Assembly (NCBI GenBank): GCA_038182865.1
Contig: CP116226.1
Span: 3,720,001-3,784,000, forward strand
DNA: 64,000 nt
Origin: Microbacterium enclense
GTDB taxonomy: Bacteria; Actinomycetota; Actinomycetes; Actinomycetales; Microbacteriaceae
Reading direction: 5' to 3'
Shown here piece after piece: positions 43,898 to 52,752 of this stretch (the first letter of the stretch is position 1; each line of letters starts with the position of its first letter). The notes beneath the pieces were generated by a model, which saw only the letters and a list, made by a program, of their open reading frames with translations, was not told where the DNA came from and searched no databases. A program made the position numbers and the translations under genes.

Positions 43898-44913
43898 GCG
43901 TCGTCGCTGACGAGGCGACGGCACCGGCACCCCCACGCCGACGTGCCGTCTTCGTCGCGACCGCGCTCTTCGCCGGAGCCGCGGCTCTCGCGGTCCTTTC
44001 CCTCACCCTCGGGAAGTATCCGATCGCACCCGACCGCCTCCTCTCCGTGGCCGTGGGCGCCGGGAGCGACTTCGAGCACCTCGTGCTCGTCGAGTGGCGT
44101 CTTCCGACGGCGATCGCCGCGATCGTCTTCGGCGCAGCGCTGGGACTGGCCGGTGCTGTCGTCCAACGCCTCACCCGCAATCCCCTCGGCTCCCCCGACC
44201 TCGTCGGCATCGACGTGGGCGCTTTCACGGGCGTGGCGATCGCGATGATCCTGCTCGGCGCGAAGGGGTTCTGGGAGGTCGCCGCCGCGGCATCCCTCGG
44301 TGGCCTGCTCACCGCCGCCCTCGTCACCGCCCTCGCCTACCGGGGTGGGCTGTCGACGTTCCGCCTCATCGTCGTCGGGATCGCTTTCGCGGCGGCCCTG
44401 GGCTCGATCAACGCCTTCCTCATCACGCGTGCCGACGTCGGCGACGCGATGTCGGTCGGGCTCTGGGGTGCGGGCTCTCTCGCGCGGGTGTCGTGGGAGA
44501 GCCTCGGCCCGAGCACAGCGATCCTCGCACTGGTCGCCGTTGCGGCTCTGCTGACCACTCGATCGCTGCGCAGCCTCGACCTCGGCGACGACATCGCCAC
44601 CGCCCACGGGGTCGATGTCGTGCGGCTGCGCCTGACGCTGATCGCGCTCGCCGTCGTCGCGACCGCCGTCGTGACCGCCAACACCGGTCCGCTCGCGTTC
44701 GTCGCGCTCGCGGCCCCCCACGTCGCACGGCGCCTGGCTCCCGGAACCGGATTGGTCCCGGCGATCGGGGCGGGAGCGTTCCTGCTCGCGTCCGCGCAAC
44801 TGACCGCGCTCGGGCTGAGCCAGGCGGGCATCGCCGCCCCCGTGGGTCTCGTCACCCTCTCCCTCGGCGGCGCCTATCTGCTGACGCTGCTCATCGGCGG
44901 ACGGCGGCGGTGA
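43894..44913 (+). CDS. FecCD-family siderophore ABC permease 2
   Basis: A 339-residue BtuC/FepG-type permease, the partner of permease 1. It has W-R-L-P-T-A-I-A-A-I and G-A-V-V-Q-R-L-T-R-N-P-L-G-S-P-D-L-V-G, the family signature. Starts with GTG overlapping the previous stop. The frame is open far upstream but antisense-like there. An importer needs an ATPase (FepC type); none lies in this window, so it must be shared or encoded elsewhere. Confidence 0.92.
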   Translation: MSVVADEATAPAPPRRRAVFVATALFAGAAALAVLSLTLGKYPIAPDRLLSVAVGAGSDFEHLVLVEWRLPTAIAAIVFGAALGLAGAVVQRLTRNPLGSPDLVGIDVGAFTGVAIAMILLGAKGFWEVAAAASLGGLLTAALVTALAYRGGLSTFRLIVVGIAFAAALGSINAFLITRADVGDAMSVGLWGAGSLARVSWESLGPSTAILALVAVAALLTTRSLRSLDLGDDIATAHGVDVVRLRLTLIALAVVATAVVTANTGPLAFVALAAPHVARRLAPGTGLVPAIGAGAFLLASAQLTALGLSQAGIAAPVGLVTLSLGGAYLLTLLIGGRRR

Positions 44914-44944
44914 GCAGCCTCGCCGCCTCGCCGCGTGGCATCCT

Positions 44945-45763
44945 GTGACGGTGGACCTGACGCGCCTGCCGTTCTCCGTCTCGTTCCTGGGCGCGGCCCG
45001 CGGTGAACCCGCGATCGTGCTCCCCGGCGGCCCCTGTCGCGGGGTGGAGTACCTCGGCGACCTTGCGGGGCTCGCCGACGACCGGGCACTGGTGGTGCTG
45101 CATCCCCGCGGGACTCCGACCAGCGGCGGCCTCTCGCGCGGGTGGTGGGCGGACGCCGACGATGTCGTCCTGCTCCTCGACGCCCTCGGCCTCGATACCG
45201 CCGATCTCGTCGGACACTCGGCGGGAACGCGGCTGGCGCTGGCCGCCGCAGCCCGCTTCCCCGGCCGCGTCCGCTCGCTGACGCTGATCACCCCACCGGC
45301 CGCGTGGCTGACGGGCACCCCGTCCGACGTCGGCGAGCTCGCGCGGGAGGCGGAACCGGCCGTGCGCGCCGGTTTCGACGCCCTCTCCGAGAACGACGCC
45401 CGAAGCACCGCGGAGTTCCGTCGCCAGTTCCTGCGGCAGGCCCCCGCGACATATGCGCACTGGGGCACCGCCGAGAACGCGCACGCCCGAGTCGGGGCGG
45501 TGGATCTGGATGCCGCCCACGCGTGGTTCCGCGACATCCCCGCCGACGCGGTCGAGCGCATCCGCGCAAATGTCTCCGCCCCGACCCTGGTCGTCGCCGG
45601 TGACCGCGACCTGCTGACCGGAGTCGCTCCGGTGCGCGCCTACACCGAAGCCCTCGGCGCGCGGGTGACGATGTTGGAGGACTGCGGGCACTACCCCTGG
45701 GTCGAGCAGCCCGACGCGTTCCGTCGAGCAGTCGCCCCGTGGCTGGCCGGGCCGTCGTCCTGA
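44945..45763 (+). CDS. Alpha/beta hydrolase (proline-iminopeptidase-like)
   Basis: A 272-residue hydrolase. It has oxyanion region L-P-G-G-P, nucleophile elbow G-H-S-A-G, acid in A-G-D-R-D and catalytic His in C-G-H-Y-P-W. The first motif resembles the G-G-P-G of proline iminopeptidases. It lies 31 bases after the permeases and may be co-transcribed, so a role in processing the siderophore or a peptide is possible but unproven. GTG at 44945 is assumed; GTG 44951 is an alternative. Confidence 0.8.
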   Translation: MTVDLTRLPFSVSFLGAARGEPAIVLPGGPCRGVEYLGDLAGLADDRALVVLHPRGTPTSGGLSRGWWADADDVVLLLDALGLDTADLVGHSAGTRLALAAAARFPGRVRSLTLITPPAAWLTGTPSDVGELAREAEPAVRAGFDALSENDARSTAEFRRQFLRQAPATYAHWGTAENAHARVGAVDLDAAHAWFRDIPADAVERIRANVSAPTLVVAGDRDLLTGVAPVRAYTEALGARVTMLEDCGHYPWVEQPDAFRRAVAPWLAGPSS

Positions 45764-45848
45764 GCGTGCCCACCCGTCCTGTTCACGCCCGCTACGGTGT
45801 GAGCGCGGCGACATCGCCGACCCGCCACCCCCCCCAGGAGAACCGCCC

Positions 45849-46997
45849 ATGAACGTCATCGTCATCGGAGCGGGCATCGTCGGCGTCTCCGTCGCGCGTG
45901 AGCTCGCCACCCGCGGCGTGCAGGTCACCGTGCTCGAGCGCGACGCGGGCGGGCACCGCGGCTCGACGGCATTCGCCCCCGGTTTCGTCGGCGTGTACAA
46001 CGATGCCCCCGTCCTCACCGACCTCGCCCGGGCATCGGTGGAGGCCTACCGGGAGATGTCCGCGTTCGCGACACCCGGAGGTCTCGAGCTGGCCACCACG
46101 CCCGACGGCTCCGACGCGCTCGCCGAACGCGTGCGCGCAGCGCGGGCCGCGGGCGTGCAGGCCACGATCGGCGACGCCCGCGCGCTGCCGTCCTTCGTGG
46201 ACGACCGGCGCGTGACCGCCGTTGCGCGGTACGACCACGACGGGGTCACGACCCCGGGCCTGCTGCGAGCGGAGATCCGGACGGCGGCCGAGGCGTCGGG
46301 CGCGCGCGTCGTCACGGGAGCCGAGGTGGTCGAGATCCGCGACGACGGCGGGCGCTGGACCGTGCTGTCCGCCGACGGTCGTGCCGATACGGCCGATCAG
46401 ATCGTGCTGGCCGGTGGGGTGTGGGGTCCCGGTCTCGCCTCGCTGCTCGGGCTGGATCTGCCGCTGTTCCCGGTCGCGCACCCCTACGTCTACGCGCGCG
46501 CTGACGCACCCCGCGTGGCATCGGGGCCGTTCGTGCGCTGGCCCGAGCGCCACGTGTACGCGCGCGCACACGGCGACACGCTCGGCATCGGGAGCTACGA
46601 CCACCGCCCGGTCACGGTGGGTGCGGCCGACCTCGCCGACGGAGCGGGTCTGTCGTGGAACGCAGCATTCGACGCCCCGATCGCGTCGGCGCAGCAGCTT
46701 CTGCGACCCGAGGCCCGCTTCAGCCCGGCGACGCGCGTGAACGGCGTGTTCGCGATGACGCCCGACAACCTCCCGTTCATCGGCGCCGTTCCCGGAGCCC
46801 CGGGGGCGTGGGTCGCCCAGGCGGTGTGGGTCACGCACGCGGGCGGCACCGCCCGCATGCTGACGGCGGCGATCCTCGACGACCTCGCAGTACCGACCGA
46901 GCTCGCGGTCGACCGCTTCAGGGCCGAACCCGCAGGCCGCCTCGAGGCCTCGGCTCTGCGCCTGTACCGCGACATCTACGCCAACGACGCGGCCTGA
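45849..46997 (+). CDS. FAD-dependent amino-acid-type oxidoreductase (DAO family)
   Basis: A 382-residue DadA/glycine-oxidase-like flavoprotein. It has the N-terminal FAD loop V-I-V-I-G-A-G-I-V-G (3-12) and C-terminal D-N-L-P-F-I-G plus T-H-A-G-G-T-A. AGGAGA is 7 bases before the ATG. The likely reaction is oxidation of an amine or D-amino acid. Stands alone with its own ribosome site. Confidence 0.85.
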   Translation: MNVIVIGAGIVGVSVARELATRGVQVTVLERDAGGHRGSTAFAPGFVGVYNDAPVLTDLARASVEAYREMSAFATPGGLELATTPDGSDALAERVRAARAAGVQATIGDARALPSFVDDRRVTAVARYDHDGVTTPGLLRAEIRTAAEASGARVVTGAEVVEIRDDGGRWTVLSADGRADTADQIVLAGGVWGPGLASLLGLDLPLFPVAHPYVYARADAPRVASGPFVRWPERHVYARAHGDTLGIGSYDHRPVTVGAADLADGAGLSWNAAFDAPIASAQQLLRPEARFSPATRVNGVFAMTPDNLPFIGAVPGAPGAWVAQAVWVTHAGGTARMLTAAILDDLAVPTELAVDRFRAEPAGRLEASALRLYRDIYANDAA

Positions 46998-47074
46998 GCT
47001 CCCGGCATCCGCGGGCCGGCCTGTTCCGCGCGCGCTGAGTGCCCCTCCCGGGCGGGGATCACGCGCTCAGGCGC

Positions 47075-47881
47075 TCAGCGCCGCCCGCGCCCGAGTTCCC
47101 ACAGAGCGACCGCGCTCGCCGCGGCGACGTTGAGCGAGTCCACTCCCCCCGCCATCGGGATCGTCACCACCGTGTCGGCGGCGGCGAGCGCACTCCGGCT
47201 CAGACCGTCTCCCTCCGCGCCGAGCAGGAGGGCGACGCGCTCGTGACCGGCGGCGGAGAAGGCGTCGAGGGTCACCGCATCGTCGGAGAGCGCGAGGGCG
47301 GCGAGGTGCAGGCCCGCGTCGTGCAGGAGCGGCTTCGCTTCCGACCATTCGGGGAGCCGCGTCCACGGCACCTGGAAGACGGTGCCCATGCTGACCCGGA
47401 CGCTCCGCCGGTACAGGGGATCCGCGCAGCGGGGCGTGACGAGCACGGCGTCCGCTCCGAGCGCTGCTGCCGAGCGGAAGGCGGCCCCGATGTTGGTGTG
47501 GTCCACGATGTCCTCGAGGACGACGACGAGTCGCGCGTCGCGGACGATCTCCTCGACGGATGCCAGGGCCGGACGATGCATCGATGCCAGCAGCCCTCGG
47601 TGCACCGTGTAGCCCGTGACCTGCTCGGCGATCTCCGCCGGGACGACGTAGACGTCCGCCTCGTCGCCGACGAGGGCGAGGGCGTCGGCGAGGAACTTCT
47701 CCTGCACGAGCACCGAACGCGGGCGATGCCCGGCACGCAGCGCGCGGTCGAGCACTTTCGACGACTCGGCGATGTACAGCCCGCCCGCGGGTTCTGCCAC
47801 GCGCCGCAGCGAGACGTCGGTGAGGTCGCGGTAGTCGGCGAGGCGCGGGTCGTCGGCGGAATCGAGCGGGATGACGGGCAT
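47075..47881 (-). CDS. TrmH/SpoU-family RNA 2'-O-methyltransferase
   Basis: A 268-residue SPOUT methyltransferase. An N-terminal substrate-binding region (about 1-95) precedes the trefoil-knot domain with N-I-G-A-A-F-R (motif 1), L-L-L-G-A-E-G-D-G-L-S (motif 2) and I-P-M-A-G-G-V-D-S-L-N-V-A-A (motif 3). It modifies tRNA or 23S rRNA; the exact site cannot be told. ATG 47881 is used; a GTG directly upstream is possible. Confidence 0.9.
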   Translation of the reverse strand: MPVIPLDSADDPRLADYRDLTDVSLRRVAEPAGGLYIAESSKVLDRALRAGHRPRSVLVQEKFLADALALVGDEADVYVVPAEIAEQVTGYTVHRGLLASMHRPALASVEEIVRDARLVVVLEDIVDHTNIGAAFRSAAALGADAVLVTPRCADPLYRRSVRVSMGTVFQVPWTRLPEWSEAKPLLHDAGLHLAALALSDDAVTLDAFSAAGHERVALLLGAEGDGLSRSALAAADTVVTIPMAGGVDSLNVAAASAVALWELGRGRR

Positions 47882-47989
47882 CACCCCATCGTGCCAGCAA
47901 CGCTCTCAGGTCTCGGCGCTGCCTCCGCGCCACTGACGCGCTTCGGGAACCCGCTGCACCGCTGACGCGCCCGGGAACCCGCCCCACCG

Positions 47990-48054
47990 CCGGTGAGTGT
48001 CCAGGACACCCGGAACGCTCGGAGAATCGTCCGGGTGTCGTGGACACTCACCGG
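47990..48054. repeat. Large stem-loop, 25-bp arms
   Basis: Arms 47990-48014 and 48030-48054 are complementary at 24 of 25 positions around a 15-base loop. Each arm also contains a small palindrome (GTGTCC/GGACAC). There is no T-tract. It sits in a 287-base non-coding gap. Confidence 0.9.
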
Positions 48055-48136
48055 CAGGGCGCGGCGCGGGTCGGCACGGGCTGGCAGGGCGCGGCGCGGG
48101 ACAGCACGGCGTAGGACAGCGCGGCGCGGCGCGGGA
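48053..48136. repeat. Degenerate tandem repeat, about 30-bp period
   Basis: GGCAGGGCGCGGCGCGGG occurs at 48053-48070 and 48083-48100, with a decayed third copy from about 48114. It abuts the stem-loop. No gene is apparent in the surrounding gap. Confidence 0.75.
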
Positions 48137-48168
48137 CAAGGGCGGGACCGGATGCCGGGAGCCGGTGC

Positions 48169-49371
48169 TCACGCCACGTGCAGCACCCGTCCGCCGCCGA
48201 CGACGAGAGCGCGCTCGGGCAGGCGCACGAGTGCGTCGAGGGGGTTCTCGGCATCCATCAGCACGATGTCGGCCCGGGCGCCTTCGACGAGGTCGTGCGT
48301 CTCGCGGCCCACCGACCAGGCGGCGGCGCTCGTGGCGAGCTGTACGACGCGGAGCAGATCCTCGTCGTGGACCAGACCGGCCGCTCGGGCGTACTGCCAG
48401 GCGATGCCGAGGGTGTCGCCCGTGCCATAGGGGCTCCACAGATCGCGGATGCCATCGGTGCCGAACGCGAAGGGCACGCCGGCCCCATCGAGCTCGGCGA
48501 GCGGCAGTTGCGGAAGGCGGAGGGGGGCGACCGTGGTCATCGTGACACCGACCTCCGACATCGCCGCCAGGAGGTCGCGACGGCGAGCGGGCTCGAGCTG
48601 CGCGACGGCGAAGCCGTGGGCGATGTTCACCCGCCCCTGCAGCCCGCGTCGCGCGGTGCGATCGATCAGGACCTCGATCTGGAACGCCCCGAGATCGGCC
48701 GGGTCGTGCAGGTGGATGTCGATGCCGACGCCCGTGTCGGCGGCGAGCGCGGTGATGGCGTCGATCTGCCCGACGGGGTCGCGGTCGATGGTGGCCGGGT
48801 CCAGTCCTCCGATCACGTCGACGCTGTCGCGGCCGGCGGCCTCGCGGAGCAGGTCGAGCACGCCGGGACGACGCAGGATCCCGTCCTGCGGGAAGGCCAC
48901 GATCCGGACGTCGAGCGCCCCCTCGTAAGCCGCGGCGGCTTCCTCGACCGCGGCGATTCCGCGTACCCCGATCCCGGTGTCGACGTCGACGTGCGTCCGG
49001 ACGGCCGTCGTCCCGTGACGGACGAACTCGCGCAGGACGTACGCGGAGCGCTCGACCGACGGGATGCCGAGGGCCTCCCGTTCCGACCTCTCGTGCCGGA
49101 TGCGCCCCTCGGTCGTCCCCTCTCCGCCGTAGGACTGCCAGGGCAGCCCCCACCACGATTTGTCGACGTGCGCGTGGGCGTTGATGATCCCGGGCAGGGC
49201 GAGGAGCCCGCGCCCGTCGAACTCCCGCACGCCGAGCGGCGCGGTGCCCGCGGGGGTGACGGCGGTGATGACGCCGTCGTCGATGGCGATGTCGACGAGC
49301 TCGCCACCCCACGGCCGGACGCGGCGGAGGTTCGTGATGGGGAGCATGGCGGGTGGGGGGAGAGAGCTCAT
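48169..49371 (-). CDS. Amidohydrolase, cytosine-deaminase-like
   Basis: A 400-residue metal-dependent hydrolase. The TIM-barrel ligands appear in order: N-A-H-A-H-V-D-K-S, R-T-H-V-D-V-D, D-I-H-L-H-D, and F-G-T-D-G-I-R-D-L-W. The composite N/C-terminal beta domain ends with A-D-I-V-L-M-D. This pattern fits CodA/cytosine deaminase relatives and other N-deaminating amidohydrolases. Divergent from the sirtuin gene. Confidence 0.87.
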   Translation of the reverse strand: MSSLPPPAMLPITNLRRVRPWGGELVDIAIDDGVITAVTPAGTAPLGVREFDGRGLLALPGIINAHAHVDKSWWGLPWQSYGGEGTTEGRIRHERSEREALGIPSVERSAYVLREFVRHGTTAVRTHVDVDTGIGVRGIAAVEEAAAAYEGALDVRIVAFPQDGILRRPGVLDLLREAAGRDSVDVIGGLDPATIDRDPVGQIDAITALAADTGVGIDIHLHDPADLGAFQIEVLIDRTARRGLQGRVNIAHGFAVAQLEPARRRDLLAAMSEVGVTMTTVAPLRLPQLPLAELDGAGVPFAFGTDGIRDLWSPYGTGDTLGIAWQYARAAGLVHDEDLLRVVQLATSAAAWSVGRETHDLVEGARADIVLMDAENPLDALVRLPERALVVGGGRVLHVA

Positions 49372-49449
49372 TCCCCCAGTATCGACGCCGCTCCTGCGTG
49401 CGTCCGGTACGCGATCACCCGTCCTAGACTCGACACGACGGAGGTGTGC

Positions 49450-50298
49450 ATGACCGACACGACGAGGGATGCCGAGTCCCTGGCATCCATCGATCGGGCC
49501 GTCGAGGTGCTCGCGGGTCGCCGCATCGCGGTGCTGACCGGCGCGGGCGTATCGACGGATTCGGGCATCCCCGACTACCGCGGAAAGGGTGCACCCACGC
49601 GGACGCCCATGACGGTGCAGCAGTTCCTCGCAAGCCCCGAGGCACGACGGCGGTACTGGGTCGGCAGTCATCTCGGGTGGAAGGTGTTCGCGGCGGCCGA
49701 GCCCAACGACGGCCACCGCGCCCTGGCCGATCTCGAGCTCGCGGGTGTCGCGAACGGGGTCGTCACGCAGAACGTCGACGGTCTGCACGTCCGCGCCGGC
49801 AGCAGCCGGGTGGTCGAGCTGCACGGCACGATGCGCCGCATCGGCTGTCTGCACTGCGGGCAGATCTTCGATCGCCGTGATCTGGCCGAGCGCATCGAGG
49901 CGGAGAATCCGTGGATCACCGCACCCGAGAACGTCGAGCTCGGACCCGACGGCGACGTCACTCCGACCTCCGCCGACGGGTTCGTCGTCCCCGTGTGCTC
50001 GGTGTGCGGGGGCACGCTGAAACCCGACGTGGTGTTCTTCGGCGAGTACATCCCGGTCGAGAAGTTCCGCGAGGCCGAACAACTCGTCCACGCGAGCGAG
50101 GCTCTCGTCATCGCCGGGTCGTCGCTCGTGGTGAACTCGGGCATCCGCCTCGTCGAGCGCGCGCGGCGCCGTCGTCTGCCGGTGGTCATCATCAATCGGG
50201 GCGAGACGCGGGCCGATCGCCGTGCGGCCGTGAAGATCGACGGGGGCACGACGTCCGTCCTGCGCGCTTTCGCGGATCGGCTGCCGGGACTGCTCTGA
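49450..50298 (+). CDS. Sirtuin-type NAD-dependent protein deacylase
   Basis: A 282-residue Sir2 protein. It has NAD motifs G-A-G-V-S-T-D-S-G-I-P-D-Y-R and T-Q-N-V-D-G-L-H, catalytic His in E-L-H-G-T-M, a four-cysteine zinc site (C-L-H-C-G and C-S-V-C-G-G), and V-V-F-F-G-E. Removes acyl groups from lysines. The ATG at 49450 gives the family length. Confidence 0.94.
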   Translation: MTDTTRDAESLASIDRAVEVLAGRRIAVLTGAGVSTDSGIPDYRGKGAPTRTPMTVQQFLASPEARRRYWVGSHLGWKVFAAAEPNDGHRALADLELAGVANGVVTQNVDGLHVRAGSSRVVELHGTMRRIGCLHCGQIFDRRDLAERIEAENPWITAPENVELGPDGDVTPTSADGFVVPVCSVCGGTLKPDVVFFGEYIPVEKFREAEQLVHASEALVIAGSSLVVNSGIRLVERARRRRLPVVIINRGETRADRRAAVKIDGGTTSVLRAFADRLPGLL

Positions 50299-50313
50299 TT
50301 CGCGGCGGTGGCA

Positions 50314-51153
50314 TCACCCCGCGGGAGTGAACCCCACCGCCCCGCCCTCGAGGAACGCGCGGTGGGCCCCGAGCACACTCATCCCCGTGAGGCGCTCGAC
50401 GGCTGCCGTGGCGGCGTCTCGCAGGTCGTCGTGACGTCGGACGAACACCTCGTGTGCGCGTGGGGCGCTCCAGTGCGACGGCAGGAGCACGGCCGGAAGG
50501 TCGGGGTCGGTGAAGGGGAAGCGTCGGTAGTCGTCGGTGAGGCGGACGCGCGCGACGAGGGCGTCCTCGTCGGTCGCGGGCTTCGTCGTGAGGTCGTGCC
50601 GCTCGACGAAGACGCGATACTGGGCATCGAGGGCATCCAGATCCCACCCGCGGGCGGCGATCGAACGATCACGGTCGAGGTCACCGCTCCGACTGAGGAA
50701 CACGTCGGAGCCCACGCCGCCGGCATCCATGAGATCTCGTGCGGCCACCAGGCGATCGCCGGGGGCGACCCAGATCGCCGGCTGCAGTTGCCCGAACCCC
50801 AGCCAGGTCAGCTGCTTGCGCACCTCATCGCGGGCGGAGCGGTCTCCGGCGCGCGTCGCGATGAGCGTCCACTCCCCGCCCCACTCCCCGGACACGTGAC
50901 GGAAGATGCGCTCGCGCCCCTCATCGAGCAGGTGCCAGGCTTTCGGCGAGAGGACGTAGGTCGTGAGGCGCCCGTCGCGACGCGTCTCGAACCAGCCCTC
51001 GGCGCGCAGCCGCGACATCACGACACGGGTCGTGGCAGGCTCCACGCCGAAGAGCTGGAGCACGTCGCTGAGACCGCGCAGCGGAACCTCTCCCACACCG
51101 CAGTAGCGGAAGTAGTCTCCGAAGAGCGTGAAGACGAGGGAGCGGGGGCGCAT
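50314..51153 (-). CDS. PaaX-like transcriptional regulator
   Basis: A 279-residue repressor of the PaaX family. The N-terminal winged helix begins R-S-L-V-F-T-L-F-G-D-Y (residues 4-14); a central domain and a PaaX C-terminal domain follow. PaaX proteins sense aryl-CoA thioesters, which fits its divergent position to a salicylate ligase/hydroxylase operon. It probably controls that operon (inference). A CGTTAC...GTAACG inverted repeat at 51161-51183 in the shared gap may be part of its site. Confidence 0.88.
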   Translation of the reverse strand: MRPRSLVFTLFGDYFRYCGVGEVPLRGLSDVLQLFGVEPATTRVVMSRLRAEGWFETRRDGRLTTYVLSPKAWHLLDEGRERIFRHVSGEWGGEWTLIATRAGDRSARDEVRKQLTWLGFGQLQPAIWVAPGDRLVAARDLMDAGGVGSDVFLSRSGDLDRDRSIAARGWDLDALDAQYRVFVERHDLTTKPATDEDALVARVRLTDDYRRFPFTDPDLPAVLLPSHWSAPRAHEVFVRRHDDLRDAATAAVERLTGMSVLGAHRAFLEGGAVGFTPAG

Positions 51154-51160
51154 GCGAGAA

Positions 51161-51183
51161 CGTTACCGGAGACTCATGTAACG
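51161..51183. promoter_or_regulatory. Possible regulator site in the PaaX/monooxygenase gap
   Basis: CGTTAC (51161-51166) and GTAACG (51178-51183) are perfect inverted 6-mers with an 11-base spacer. They lie between the divergent PaaX-like gene and the monooxygenase. Modest evidence. Confidence 0.35.
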
Positions 51184-51261
51184 AAGCTATGGCGCAGGAC
51201 CAATTTATGTTGCATACTCGATGCGTCGTGACGGTTCGACATCTTCAGCGAGGAGGCTGAC

Positions 51262-52752
51262 ATGCGTATCGCGATCATCGGAGGCGGTCCCGGCGGACTG
51301 CTGTTCGCCGCCCTGGCCGCCCGGAACATCCCCGACTCCCGTGTCGATCTCTTCGAGCGCAACCGTGCCGACGAGGCGTTCGGCTTCGGGGTCGTGTTCT
51401 CGGACGCCACCCAGAGCGGAGTGGATGCCGCCGACTCGGCGCTGCGCGAGACCCTCGACGCCTCGGGCGTGCGGTGGGACACGATCCGCGTGACCGCCAA
51501 GGGCGAGACCATGACGTTCCGCGGCAACGGGATGGGCGCGGTCCTGCGCAAGGATCTCCTCGCCGCCCTGCAGCAGCGTGCGACCGACGCCGGCGCGCAC
51601 CTGCACTTCTCCACGCCGCGGCAGGTGGACGAGCTCTCGGACTACGACGTGATCGTCGCGGCGGACGGGGCCAACTCCCAGACCCGCGCCGCGATCGGCG
51701 ACGACGCCCTCGGGGTGACCTACGAGACCGCCGCGGCCAAGTTCATCTGGTTCGCCACCGACGCCCCGTTCGAGGGACTCACGTTCCTGCACACCCATGT
51801 CGACGGCCTCCCGGGCGACGTCCCCGGCGTCTTCGCGGCACACGCGTACCCGATCGGAGGGGGCCTGTCGACCTTCATCGTCGAGACCGACGAGGACACC
51901 TGGCGCGCCGCCGGTCTCGACGGGTTCGACCAGGCCACTCCTCCGGGACCGAGCGACGAGCACAGCCAGCGACGCCTCGAGGAGATCTTCGCGCCGCTGA
52001 TCGGCGGGGCCCGACTCATCGGCAACAACTCCCGGTGGGGCAATTTCCGCACCATCCGCGCGCGGAGCTGGCACGAGGGCCGCGTGGTGCTGCTGGGGGA
52101 CGCGGTGCACACGGCCCACTTCTCCGTCGGCAGCGGGACGAAGATGTCGCTCGAGGATGCCATTGCGCTCGCCGAGGCGCTCGCCGCGCACCCGACCGAC
52201 ATCGCGGCCGCCTTCGTCGCGTACGAGAACGTGCGTCAGCCGCAGGTCGCCCGCATCCAGGGCGCGGCGCGGCCGAGCCTGTCGTGGTGGGAGAACTTCG
52301 GAACCTACTTCCACGCGTTCGAGCCGTGGCAGTTCGGCTTCCACTTCTTCTCCCGCGCGCTGCCCGCGGCCAAGATCGCCCGCCGCGACCCGGAGGCCGT
52401 CGCCCGTGCCCTCGAGCGATGGGAGAGCCGGTACGGCGCTCCACCCCTCGAGTCGATCATGAGCGGATTGCTCGATCGGCGCGTCCTCGACCGCGAGGAG
52501 TTGCCCCCGGTCGTCACGGTCGCCGCGGGCGACGGCATCCGTCCCGACGACGCCGTGCGCGAGGCGCTCCACGGCCACGCCGACGCCACCGCGGTGCTCG
52601 TGACCGGCGGGAGCGCGCTCGACCGCCAGCTCACGGCCGAAGCCGCTCGGCTCCGCCACGGTGTCGCGGCCATCATCGACGAACCCGATTGCGACGAGGA
52701 TCGCGCCATGACCCTGGTGCTCTCCGGCCGCGCGGACGCGGTGCTGCGATGA
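51262..52752 (+). CDS. FAD monooxygenase, salicylyl-CoA 5-hydroxylase-like
   Basis: A 496-residue group A flavin monooxygenase. It has N-terminal I-I-G-G-G-P-G-G, G-D-A-V-H-T-A-H-F (second FAD motif) and the salicylyl-/anthraniloyl-CoA hydroxylase style G-S-G-T-K-M-S-L-E-D-A. Residues ~400-496 end with G-V-A-A-I-I-D and L-S-G-R-A-D-A-V-L-R, which resemble the last strands of an Old Yellow Enzyme domain. The well-known relatives are about 770 residues with a full OYE domain, so this looks like a shortened form. Operon with the aryl-CoA ligase (ATGA overlap). Confidence 0.82.
   Translation: MRIAIIGGGPGGLLFAALAARNIPDSRVDLFERNRADEAFGFGVVFSDATQSGVDAADSALRETLDASGVRWDTIRVTAKGETMTFRGNGMGAVLRKDLLAALQQRATDAGAHLHFSTPRQVDELSDYDVIVAADGANSQTRAAIGDDALGVTYETAAAKFIWFATDAPFEGLTFLHTHVDGLPGDVPGVFAAHAYPIGGGLSTFIVETDEDTWRAAGLDGFDQATPPGPSDEHSQRRLEEIFAPLIGGARLIGNNSRWGNFRTIRARSWHEGRVVLLGDAVHTAHFSVGSGTKMSLEDAIALAEALAAHPTDIAAAFVAYENVRQPQVARIQGAARPSLSWWENFGTYFHAFEPWQFGFHFFSRALPAAKIARRDPEAVARALERWESRYGAPPLESIMSGLLDRRVLDREELPPVVTVAAGDGIRPDDAVREALHGHADATAVLVTGGSALDRQLTAEAARLRHGVAAIIDEPDCDEDRAMTLVLSGRADAVLR

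Noticed and set aside
47990..48054. Rho-independent terminator
   Set aside because: No T-tract, unusually long arms, and over 110 bases from the ends of both flanking genes.
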